Source of the DNA: Thermocaproicibacter sp036741535
Lineage (GTDB): Bacteria; Bacillota; Clostridia; Oscillospirales; Acutalibacteraceae
DNA length: 9,933 bases
Direction of reading: 5' to 3'
Assembly: GCA_036741535.1 (NCBI GenBank)
Contig: DAINSB010000090.1
Coordinates: 1-9,933, forward strand
Shown: positions 1 through 5,724 of the stretch, piece after piece
Position numbering within the stretch: the first letter of the stretch is position 1
Layout: every line of letters starts with the position of its first letter
Made by a program: the position numbers and the translations under genes
The notes under the pieces: generated by a model
The model's input: the letters and a program-made list of their open reading frames with translations, nothing else
Told to the model about the DNA's origin: nothing
Databases searched by the model: none

Positions 1-759
1 CCCGCCGATGCCGGGCTTCGCGCCCTGGCCGATCTTGATCTCGATCGCCGCGCCCGCTTCGAGATACCCTTTATGTACCCCGAACCGCCCGGACGCGACC
101 TGCACGATGGTGTTCTTTCCGTATTTGTAGAAGTCCTCGTGCAGGCCGCCCTCGCCGGTGTTGTAGTAGGTGCCGAGCTCCTGCGCGGCGCGCGCGAGGC
201 TCTCGTGCGCGTTGTAGCTGATGGCGCCGTAGCTCATCGCGGAGAACAGGATGGGCACCTCCAACTCAAGCTGCGGCGGCAGGTTGTCGGTTTTGATCTT
301 CCCGTCCGCGTCCCGTTCGATGCGGTCGGGCTTCTTGCCGAGGAAGGTCCTGGTCTCCATCGGCTCGCGCAGCGGGTCGATGGAGGGGTTCGTCACCTGC
401 GAGGCGTTGAGCAGCATCTTGTCCCAGTAGATCGGGTAGGGCTTCGGGTTGCCCATCGAAGAGAGCAGCATGCCGCCGGTTTCCGCTTGGCGGTAGATCT
501 CGTCGATCGTCTCGTTCGTCCACTGGGCGTTGACCCTGTAGGTGTCGTTGTTTTTGACGATCTTGAGCGCGCGCGTCGGGCAGAGCGAGACGCAGCGGTG
601 GCAGTTGACGCATTTCGATTCGTCGCTCTTCATCTTGCCGGTCTCGGGGTCGAAGGAGTGGACCTCGTTGGCGCACTGGCGCTCGCAGACGCGGCAGGCG
701 ATGCAGCGGTTGGGGTCGCGCACGACCTCGTATTCCGGAACATGATAGTTGATGCCCAT
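1..759 (-). CDS. Glutamate synthase FMN-domain subunit with N-terminal 4Fe-4S ferredoxin domain (partial, 3' end cut by window edge)
   Basis: This is the synthase subunit of a split, archaeal/clostridial-type glutamate synthase: it would reduce 2-oxoglutarate plus glutamine-derived ammonia to glutamate in the cytoplasm. The 253 visible residues begin with two ferredoxin-type cluster motifs, C19-x2-C22-x2-C25-x3-C29 and C50-x2-C53-x2-C56-x3-C60 (the latter followed by P), so two 4Fe-4S clusters are expected. From about residue 165 the glutamate synthase central (FMN-binding) domain starts, with the recognisable stretches PILFSAMSYGAIS (169-181), NTGEGGLHED (200-209) and IKIGQGAKPGIGG (241-253). 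The family is about 500 residues, so roughly half is missing beyond position 1. The ATG at 759-757 overlaps the amidotransferase stop as TAATG, which implies translational coupling. The related N-methylglutamate synthase (mgs/glx) subunits look similar; the glnA neighbour favours ammonium assimilation. Confidence 0.93.
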   Translation of the reverse strand, partial: MGINYHVPEYEVVRDPNRCIACRVCERQCANEVHSFDPETGKMKSDESKCVNCHRCVSLCPTRALKIVKNNDTYRVNAQWTNETIDEIYRQAETGGMLLSSMGNPKPYPIYWDKMLLNASQVTNPSIDPLREPMETRTFLGKKPDRIERDADGKIKTDNLPPQLELEVPILFSAMSYGAISYNAHESLARAAQELGTYYNTGEGGLHEDFYKYGKNTIVQVASGRFGVHKGYLEAGAAIEIKIGQGAKPGIGG

Positions 760-1853
760 TAGATCTTCACCCCCTCGTTCAGCGTGACGACGACCGGCTG
801 GCCGCCGCGCGGCGACCACAGGCGGTCGAGGTCCGGCGCGATGGTGCGGATGGCGCACTCTTCGCTCGCGACGTACACGGTGTTTCCCTTTTCGCCCACG
901 ACCATGCTGCGCAGCTTGAGCCGGTCGTTCAAGGCCATCATGCCGCCGGTGTAGCCGAGCAGAATGGAAAACGGCCCCGTGATCAGCAGGCTCGAGAACA
1001 TATTGCGCAGATAGGTATAGTAGGCCCGCTTTTCCGGCGGCAGGTAGGCGAGTTCGCTCCAGAACGGCGCGGCGATCACGTCGGCCGTCTCTTTCAGGCT
1101 CAAGCCCTGCCTGCGGTTGAGATAATCGATGATGTAGGTGATCACCTCGGTGTCGGTCAGCAGCGTGCAGCTGTAGCCGAACATCTCGATGAAGCGCCGG
1201 TTCGCGTCGTAGGAGGAGATCTCCCCGTTATGTACCACGGAATAATCGAGCAGCGCGAACGGATGCGCGCCGCCCCACCAGCCCGGCGTGTTCGTCGGGT
1301 AGCGGCCGTGCGCCGTCCAGCAGTAGCCCTCGTATTCCTCGAGGCGGTAGAAGCGCCCCACGTCCTCCGGGAAACCCACGGCCTTGAACACGCCCATGTT
1401 TTTGCCGCTGCTGAACACGTAGGCCCCGCGCACCTCCGTGTTGACCTTCATCACGAAGCGCACGACGAATTCCCGCTCGTCCAGGCCCGTCTCGTCGAGC
1501 AGGCTCTCGTACGGCAGGCCGAAATAGCGCCAGATGGCGGGCTCGTCGGTGATCTCGGGGATGCGCCGGGTCGGGATGCGCTCGGCGACGGACACGTCGA
1601 AGCTGGATTTGATGATCGTCTCGCACTCGTCCTTCGCGCGCGGGCTGTCGTAAAAGACGTGGAGCGCGTAAAGGTCCTTCTGCTTCGGGTAGATGCCGTA
1701 GGCGGCAAAGCCCCCGCCGAGGCCGTTGGAGCGGTCGTGCATGGGGGCGACGGAGCGGATGATGTCCTCGCCGCTGCGCTTTGTTCCGTCGCGCGAAAAG
1801 ATGCCCGAGATGGCGCACCCGGAAGGGATTCTCGTTTCTCCCTCGTATTGCAT
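759..1853 (-). CDS. Class II glutamine amidotransferase subunit of split glutamate synthase (GltB N-terminal domain-like)
   Basis: This 364-residue protein is the glutaminase half of the split glutamate synthase: it hydrolyses glutamine and passes ammonia to the FMN subunit encoded next. Class II (Ntn) amidotransferase hallmarks are visible: the nucleophile candidate C13 in SGCAISGIFS, HGRYPT (182-187), HNGEISSYD (from 208) and TDTEV (233-237). The Ntn nucleophile must be N-terminal after processing, so the first 12 residues (MQYEGETRIPSG) are a probable propeptide. I chose the ATG at 1853-1851 because AGGAGG lies at 1870-1865, 11 nt upstream. An in-frame ATG at 1880 would add nine residues but has only a weak SD, and the good SD would fall inside the gene. 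The frame is followed by the FMN subunit with a one-base overlap. Homologous GlxB/MgsA proteins serve other glutamine-dependent enzymes, but the linked FMN subunit and glnA support glutamate synthase. Confidence 0.9.
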   Translation of the reverse strand: MQYEGETRIPSGCAISGIFSRDGTKRSGEDIIRSVAPMHDRSNGLGGGFAAYGIYPKQKDLYALHVFYDSPRAKDECETIIKSSFDVSVAERIPTRRIPEITDEPAIWRYFGLPYESLLDETGLDEREFVVRFVMKVNTEVRGAYVFSSGKNMGVFKAVGFPEDVGRFYRLEEYEGYCWTAHGRYPTNTPGWWGGAHPFALLDYSVVHNGEISSYDANRRFIEMFGYSCTLLTDTEVITYIIDYLNRRQGLSLKETADVIAAPFWSELAYLPPEKRAYYTYLRNMFSSLLITGPFSILLGYTGGMMALNDRLKLRSMVVGEKGNTVYVASEECAIRTIAPDLDRLWSPRGGQPVVVTLNEGVKI

Positions 1854-1984
1854 AAAAAAACAGGCCTCCTGCATCGGCAACGTTCCCGCAAAGCTCCGGC
1901 GGCGGACCGAAACCCGGCTTCCGGGCCCTGCGGAACGGTTATTTTTTAAACGGAATCAATTTGATCCTGTTATTTATTAACGTT
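1854..1984 (-). promoter_or_regulatory. Structured 5' leader of the glt operon
   Basis: This is the approximately 130-nt untranslated leader between the predicted start of transcription and the amidotransferase ATG. Its 3' two thirds are GC-rich and foldable. One hairpin is CCCGG-AAG-CCGGG (1913-1925). It lies inside a longer stem pairing 1929-1937 with 1881-1890 (9 bp with one bulged base). A last small hairpin around the SD (1861-1871) runs directly into seven T. The 5' third is AT-rich and holds a small palindrome, ATCAA-T-TTGAT (read on plus, within 1952-1967). The folds are seen in the sequence; a role in attenuation or translational control is inference, and no known riboswitch class was recognised. 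Confidence 0.4.
1865..1870 (-). promoter_or_regulatory. Shine-Dalgarno site that sets the amidotransferase start
   Basis: AGGAGG on the minus strand, 11 nt before the ATG at 1853; the spacer contains seven consecutive T. It decides between the two in-frame ATGs. The SD can also be buried in a short hairpin, CAGG-AGG-CCTG (1861-1871). Confidence 0.75.
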
Positions 1985-1989
1985 TTTTT

Positions 1990-2018
1990 ATGATAGAATG
2001 TTTATCAAGTAAAGTCAA
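1990..2018 (-). promoter_or_regulatory. Sigma-A promoter of the glt operon
   Basis: On the minus strand, TTGACT (2018-2013) and TATCAT (1995-1990) are separated by exactly 17 bp: a good vegetative promoter pointing at the amidotransferase gene. Transcription should start near 1984. Confidence 0.8.
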
Positions 2019-2044
2019 TACTTTTGGATGATTTTATCGGCCGA

Positions 2045-2102
2045 GTTGCAGAAACTGTCAAAACAGATGGAAAAGAATGAAAATACAGACAAAATCTGCA
2101 AC
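2045..2102. repeat. Spaced inverted repeat between the glt and glnA promoters (candidate operator)
   Basis: The left arm GTTGCAGA-aac-TGTC (2045-2059) mirrors the right arm GACA-aaa-TCTGCAAC (2088-2102): 12 of 15 positions match, across a 28-bp spacer. Arm centres are 43 bp apart, close to four helical turns. A further TGCAAC lies at 2119-2124, exactly 22 bp beyond the one at 2097-2102. The repeat lies upstream of both predicted transcription starts, so neither leader contains it; this argues for a DNA-level site such as a shared operator. The protein is unknown; it does not resemble GlnR/TnrA or CodY boxes as I know them. Confidence 0.4.
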
Positions 2103-2136
2103 GAAATCAGGAAGGTATTGCAACAATTTTTAGCTA

Positions 2137-2165
2137 TTGACTTTTTCCGCGCGGGGCCATATAAT
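2137..2165 (+). promoter_or_regulatory. Sigma-A promoter of glnA
   Basis: TTGACT (2137-2142) and a full-consensus TATAAT (2160-2165) with a 17-bp spacer. The start of transcription is expected near 2172, so the leader hairpins begin almost at the 5' end of the RNA. Confidence 0.88.
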
Positions 2166-2173
2166 AGAGGTCA

Positions 2174-2210
2174 TACAGCAAGGGTGCTGTAAGGCAGAGG
2201 GATGCCTTAC
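2174..2210 (+). promoter_or_regulatory. Tandem hexaloop hairpins in the glnA leader (ANTAR-type antitermination target candidate)
   Basis: Hairpin 1 is TACAGC/GCTGTA (2174-2179 with 2186-2191) with the six-base loop AAGGGT, having A at loop position 1 and G at position 4. Hairpin 2 follows at once: AAGGCA/TGCCTT (2191-2196 with 2203-2208) with the six-base loop GAGGGA, having G at position 4 but G rather than A at position 1. Paired small hairpins with hexaloops (A1, G4) next to a terminator are the known RNA target of ANTAR-domain antiterminators, which in Clostridia are associated with nitrogen-metabolism genes. The hairpins and the overlap with a terminator are seen; recognition by an ANTAR protein is inference, and the second loop is an imperfect match. 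Confidence 0.55.
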
Positions 2211-2224
2211 GGCGCTTTATTTTT
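2181..2224 (+). terminator. Intrinsic terminator (attenuator) in the glnA leader
   Basis: Positions 2181-2196 pair with 2203-2218 in a 16-bp uninterrupted stem (four or five G-U wobbles near the base), loop GAGGGA, followed by ATTTTTAT with five T at 2220-2224. It sits between the promoter and the glnA start, so it should stop most transcripts unless prevented. Its lower 5' arm uses the 3' arm of hairpin 1 (2186-2191), so hairpin 1 and the full terminator exclude each other. This is the arrangement expected for regulated antitermination. Confidence 0.7.
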
Positions 2225-2245
2225 ATATAGGGAGTGGATTTTCAG

Positions 2246-4333
2246 ATGAACAGTGTCCCCGAGTTGTTCGGCAGCCTGGTCTTCAACGACACCGTGATGA
2301 AAGAGCGCCTTCCGAAGGCGACCTACAAGGCGCTGAAAGAGACCAGAGAACGCGGCAAGGCGCTCGACCCGAAGGTGGCCGACGTTGTGGCGAACACCAT
2401 GAAGGAATGGGCCCTCGAGAAGGGCGCGACCCATTTCACCCACTGGTTCCAGCCCATGACCGGCATCACCGCGGAAAAGCACGACAGCTTCATCACGCCC
2501 GTCGGCAGCGGCAAAGTGCTGATGGAATTCTCCGGCAAGGAGCTGATCAAGGGCGAGCCGGACGCCTCGAGCTTCCCCTCGGGCGGGCTGCGCGCCACGT
2601 TCGAGGCCCGCGGCTACACCGCCTGGGACCCCACGAGCGACGCCTTTATCAAAGGAAAGGCGCTGTGCATCCCCACGGCGTTCTGCTCCTACGGCGGCGA
2701 GGCGCTCGACAAGAAGACCCCGCTGCTCCGCTCGATGGACGCCATCAGCCGCCAGGCGCTGCGCATCCTGCGCCTGTTCGGCAACACGCAGGCCAAGCGC
2801 GTCATCACCACGGTGGGCCCGGAGCAGGAGTATTTCCTGATCGACAAGAAGCTGTACGAGCAGCGCAAGGACCTGGTCTACACCGGCCGCACCCTGTTCG
2901 GCGCGAAGCCGCCGAAGGGGCAGGAGATGGAGGACCACTACTTCGGCGTCATCAAACCGCGCGTGGCCGCCTTCATGGAAGACCTGAACGAAGTGCTCTG
3001 GAAGCTCGGCATTCTCGCGAAGACCGAACACAACGAGGTCGCCCCCTCCCAGCACGAGCTGGCCCCGATCTTCACCACGAGCAACGTGGCGACGGACCAC
3101 AACCAGCTCGTCATGGAGATGATGAAAAAGGTCGCGACCAAGCACGGCCTGACCTGCCTGCTGCATGAAAAGCCGTTCGAGGGCATCAACGGCAGCGGCA
3201 AACACAACAACTGGAGCATGTCGACCGACACGGGCGAGAATCTGTTGGAGCCCGGCGATTCCCCGCGCCAGAACGCGCAGTTCCTGCTGTTCCTCGCGGC
3301 GGTCATCAAGGCGGTCGACGAGCATTCCGACCTGCTGCGCATCTCCGTCGCAGGCGCCGGCAACGACCACCGCCTCGGCGCGAACGAGGCGCCGCCGGCC
3401 ATCGTCTCCATGTTCGTCGGCGACGAGCTTTCCGCCATCCTCGATTCCATCGAGAGCGGCAAACCGTACATTCAGAAGGACAAGGTCTTCATGGAGATCG
3501 GCAGCGACATCCTGCCGCGCTTCCCGAAGGACACGACCGACCGCAACCGCACGTCTCCGTTCGCCTTCACGGGCAACAAATTCGAATTCCGCATGGTCGG
3601 CTCCACGGAGTCTCTCGCCTGCCCGAACATGATGCTGAACACCATCGTCGCCGACGAACTTTCCCAGTTCGCCGACACGCTCGAGAAGGCCGACGACTTC
3701 AAGGCCGCCCTCAACAAGATCGTCAAGGACACCATCCACGACCACGGCCGCATCATCTTCAACGGCAACAACTACGCGCCGGGCTGGGTCGACGAGGCCG
3801 AAAAACGCGGCCTGCTGAACCTGCGCAGCACGGTGGACGCGCTGCCGTACTACATCAAGGAAGACAACATCCGCCTGTTCGAGAGGCACGGCGTCCTTTC
3901 CAGCGTGGAGATCCACGCGCGCTACGAGATCGAGCTTGAGAATTACTACAAGCAGATCAACATCGAGGCGCTCACCATGCTCGACATGATCAGCCGGGAT
4001 ATTCTGCCGGCGGCCGCCGCCTACGAGAAGGAGCTGGCCAAAACCGTGCAGCTCAAGAAACAGGTCGGCGTGGACTCCGGGTTCGAGATCGACGTTCTGA
4101 AAAAGCTTTCCGCGGTTTCCGCCGAGCTGTATGAGGCGCACGGCCGGCTGGAAAAGGCCGTCGCCGATGCTCCCCAGTCCGAGGATGTCCTCACGGTCGC
4201 GAAGTATTACCGCAATACGGTCTTTGCCCTCATGGAGGAGACCCGCAAGCCCGCCGACCGGATCGAAACGCTGGTCGGCTCCAAATACTGGCCGTACCCG
4301 ACTTACGGCAAGCTGCTGTTCAGCGTGGTCTGA
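2246..4333 (+). CDS. glnA: Glutamine synthetase type III
   Basis: This 695-residue enzyme catalyses ATP-dependent formation of glutamine from glutamate and ammonium in the cytoplasm. Size and sequence are those of the large GSIII (GlnN) class, not the roughly 440-470 residue GSI. Numbered from the chosen ATG, recognisable parts are the N-terminal GSIII signature (ELFGSLVFND near 6-15, then THWFQPMTG near 65-73), the active-site segments VGPEQEY (190-196), NGSGKHNNWS (315-324), AGAGNDHRLGANEAPPAI (369-386) and RNRTSPFAFTGNKFEFR (433-449), and a long helical C-terminal region. I chose the ATG at 2246, preceded by GGGAG at 2230-2234; the in-frame GTG at 2234 lies inside that SD and has none of its own. 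It is transcribed from its own promoter through an attenuator leader and is divergent from the glutamate synthase genes, forming the GS-GOGAT pair. Also called glnN. Confidence 0.97.
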   Translation: MNSVPELFGSLVFNDTVMKERLPKATYKALKETRERGKALDPKVADVVANTMKEWALEKGATHFTHWFQPMTGITAEKHDSFITPVGSGKVLMEFSGKELIKGEPDASSFPSGGLRATFEARGYTAWDPTSDAFIKGKALCIPTAFCSYGGEALDKKTPLLRSMDAISRQALRILRLFGNTQAKRVITTVGPEQEYFLIDKKLYEQRKDLVYTGRTLFGAKPPKGQEMEDHYFGVIKPRVAAFMEDLNEVLWKLGILAKTEHNEVAPSQHELAPIFTTSNVATDHNQLVMEMMKKVATKHGLTCLLHEKPFEGINGSGKHNNWSMSTDTGENLLEPGDSPRQNAQFLLFLAAVIKAVDEHSDLLRISVAGAGNDHRLGANEAPPAIVSMFVGDELSAILDSIESGKPYIQKDKVFMEIGSDILPRFPKDTTDRNRTSPFAFTGNKFEFRMVGSTESLACPNMMLNTIVADELSQFADTLEKADDFKAALNKIVKDTIHDHGRIIFNGNNYAPGWVDEAEKRGLLNLRSTVDALPYYIKEDNIRLFERHGVLSSVEIHARYEIELENYYKQINIEALTMLDMISRDILPAAAAYEKELAKTVQLKKQVGVDSGFEIDVLKKLSAVSAELYEAHGRLEKAVADAPQSEDVLTVAKYYRNTVFALMEETRKPADRIETLVGSKYWPYPTYGKLLFSVV

Positions 4334-4352
4334 TCCACACCCCCGCGGGCGC

Positions 4353-4372
4353 CGCGGCGGCTTTCCGCCGCG
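4353..4372 (+). repeat. GC-only hairpin just after glnA
   Basis: CGCGGCGG and CCGCCGCG form an 8-bp stem with loop CTTT, 20 nt after the glnA stop. There is no T-tract, so it is not an intrinsic terminator; it may protect the 3' end of the mRNA or have no role. Confidence 0.35.
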
Positions 4373-4432
4373 CGCCGCCGCGGAAGAACGGACGTACAAG
4401 AGTTACTGCATTTCCCTATATAATACATAATA

Positions 4433-4473
4433 CGGAAAAAACGGGATGCCTTGCCGGCATTCCGTTTTTTCCG
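4433..4473. terminator. Bidirectional intrinsic terminator between glnA and the convergent FMN-enzyme gene
   Basis: Positions 4433-4450 pair with 4456-4473 (18 bp, one G-T wobble) around the loop TTGCC. The stem has an A-run on one side (4436-4441) and a T-run on the other (4465-4470), so it can end transcription of glnA rightward and of the 4540-5562 gene leftward. The rest of the 4334-4539 gap shows only GC-rich low-complexity sequence and a short AT-rich patch at 4411-4432. Confidence 0.85.
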
Positions 4474-4539
4474 TCCCGCCGCCGCGCGCCGCCCGCGATT
4501 TGATTTTGGGCGCATGCGGTGGTAAAATAAATCCGCGCC

Positions 4540-5562
4540 TTACGGGACGATCCGCACTTTGTCGGCGGTGATGTCGCGCAGCGTGGCGCAGCCGGTCATC
4601 TTCATGGTTTCCTTCAGCTCGGCAAGGATTTTTTTGGTGTAAAGGGAGACGCCTTCCTTCCCGCCGCCGCATGCGGCGGTGACGTACGGCCTGCCGATCA
4701 GCACGGCGTCGGCGCCGAGGGCCAGGGCTTTGAAGACGTCCACGCCCGTGCGGAAGCCGCCGTCCACGAAGATCTTGATCCTGCCGCGCACGACGGAGCT
4801 GATCTCCGGCAGGACTTCAATGGTGGCGGGCGTCTGGTCGATCACGCGGCCGCCGTGGTTCGAGACCACGATGCCGTAGGCCCCGCACTCGACGGCCCTG
4901 CATGCCGCGGCCCGGGTCATGATGCCCTTGAGCAGGAAGGGGCGTTCCGCCCAGGCGGCGATCTTCGCCAGCTCCGCCGCGGTTTTCGCGTGCACGGTCT
5001 TGCCGGCGGCCGCCAGCAGGGGGAGCCCGGCGGCGTCGATGTCCATGGCCACGGCCATTGCTCCGGCTTCCTTCACGAGGTCCAGTTTCCGGCGCAGCAC
5101 GTCGCCCTCCCACGGCTTTACGGTCGGTACCGCGACGCCGCCAGCGGCTTTCACGGCCTCCAGCGGGTCCGTCAGGAAGTTGTCGGGCGCACCGTCGCCG
5201 GTGAAGGCGGCGCATCCGGCCTCGATGCAGCCGGGCACGAGGGCCTGCGCGTAGGTACGCTCGTTCAGCAGGCCGTTGTAATTGTTCGACAGGCCGCTGA
5301 TCGGCGCGGCGAAGACCGGGCCCGCGAAAGTGCGGCCGAAGAGCTCCGTAGAGGTATCCTGCCCGCGGTCCTCATAAATCAGATCCATGTTCACGCGCAC
5401 CTTGGCAAGCTGCTGGCAGTTGCGGATGAAGGAATCCCCGCTGCCCTTGCCGCCCACCCCGGGGATTTCGCCCCGGCAGACGACGCCGTTGCATTCGCGG
5501 CACACCCTGCAATTCGGTGCCATGTTCTTGCGCGCTTTTTCCAATACATCCTGATAGGTCAT
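4540..5562 (-). CDS. FMN-dependent alpha-hydroxy-acid dehydrogenase/oxidase-family protein with N-terminal cysteine cluster
   Basis: This 340-residue protein belongs to the FMN-binding TIM-barrel family of lactate/glycolate oxidases and type 2 IPP isomerase. It probably oxidises a 2-hydroxy acid; the substrate cannot be told from sequence. Seen: AAPISG (85-90), LKGIMT (211-216, K212 as flavin contact), SNHGGR (234-239, with the family's catalytic H236 and substrate-binding R239), VDGGFRTGVDVFKALALGADAVLIGRP (phosphate/FMN loop, 266-292). The N-terminus carries C18-x2-C21-x2-C24-x4-C29 followed by a glycine-rich GVGGKGSG; from memory, clostridial members annotated as alpha-hydroxy-acid oxidizing proteins share this, but its role is unknown. 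The ATG at 5562 follows GGAGG (5574-5570) with a 7-nt spacer. The gene stands alone, with its own promoter and a terminator at 4433-4473. In a presumed anaerobe a dehydrogenase is likelier than an oxygen-using oxidase. Confidence 0.88.
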   Translation of the reverse strand: MTYQDVLEKARKNMAPNCRVCRECNGVVCRGEIPGVGGKGSGDSFIRNCQQLAKVRVNMDLIYEDRGQDTSTELFGRTFAGPVFAAPISGLSNNYNGLLNERTYAQALVPGCIEAGCAAFTGDGAPDNFLTDPLEAVKAAGGVAVPTVKPWEGDVLRRKLDLVKEAGAMAVAMDIDAAGLPLLAAAGKTVHAKTAAELAKIAAWAERPFLLKGIMTRAAACRAVECGAYGIVVSNHGGRVIDQTPATIEVLPEISSVVRGRIKIFVDGGFRTGVDVFKALALGADAVLIGRPYVTAACGGGKEGVSLYTKKILAELKETMKMTGCATLRDITADKVRIVP

Positions 5563-5577
5563 TTTGACGCCTCCGTC

Positions 5578-5594
5578 CGCCGGCCGGGCCGGCG
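5578..5594 (-). repeat. GC-rich leader hairpin just upstream of the FMN-enzyme SD
   Basis: CGCCGGC-CGG-GCCGGCG, a perfect 7-bp stem with a 3-base loop. It ends three bases from the GGAGG at 5574-5570. It lies within the short predicted leader and could affect ribosome access; function not known. Confidence 0.4.
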
Positions 5595-5607
5595 TTTATT
5601 TCAACGC
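5592..5607. promoter_or_regulatory. Small palindrome at the predicted transcription start of the FMN-enzyme gene (possible operator)
   Basis: GCGTT-TATTTC-AACGC, 5-bp arms with a 6-bp spacer, covers the region just downstream of the -10 box (5614-5609). The position suits a repressor site, but short palindromes arise by chance. Confidence 0.25.
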
Positions 5608-5608
5608 A

Positions 5609-5637
5609 AGTATAGCATCCGCCGGGTTCCGCGTCAA
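5609..5637 (-). promoter_or_regulatory. Sigma-A promoter of the FMN-enzyme gene
   Basis: On the minus strand, TTGACG (5637-5632) and TATACT (5614-5609) with a 17-bp spacer. Transcription should start near 5602, giving a leader of about 40 nt. Confidence 0.82.
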
Positions 5638-5660
5638 CCGGCGGGGGCGCGTTTGCCGTT

Positions 5661-5689
5661 ATGACTTAACTTTTTTGGGGGAATATGAT
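5661..5689 (+). promoter_or_regulatory. Probable promoter of the yaiI-COG2509 unit
   Basis: ATGACT (5661-5666, 4 of 6 consensus) and TATGAT (5684-5689, 5 of 6) with a 17-bp spacer; a second -10-like TAGAAT overlaps at 5689-5694. It is back to back with the minus-strand promoter at 5609-5637 without overlap. Confidence 0.45.
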
Positions 5690-5724
5690 AGAATGGCACC
5701 GGATTCCGAAAGCGGCGATGTTCC

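Noticed and set aside
1990..2000. The string ATGATAGAATG occurs at 1990-2000 and 5685-5694, looking like a shared motif.
   Set aside because: In the first place it is the reverse of the glt -10 box, in the second it is a forward -10-like region; the match is short and the contexts differ, so chance is sufficient.
2234..2245. GTG at 2234 as the glnA start.
   Set aside because: It has no SD upstream (AT-rich terminator tail) and overlaps the SD of the ATG at 2246, from which the protein begins as other GSIII enzymes do.
2207..4399. A very long open frame (about 730 codons) on the minus strand opposite glnA.
   Set aside because: It is the mirror of a strongly GC3-biased gene; its translation is low-complexity (rich in V, L, R, A, D), has no SD, and the opposite strand is an unmistakable glutamine synthetase.
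4411..4432. TATATAAT patch between glnA and its terminator as a promoter.
   Set aside because: No -35 at the right distance, and the bidirectional terminator lies immediately downstream with no plus-strand gene after it.
4855..5664. Open frame on the plus strand opposite the FMN enzyme.
   Set aside because: Codon-bias shadow; the minus-strand frame has clear FMN-family motifs, SD, promoter and terminator.
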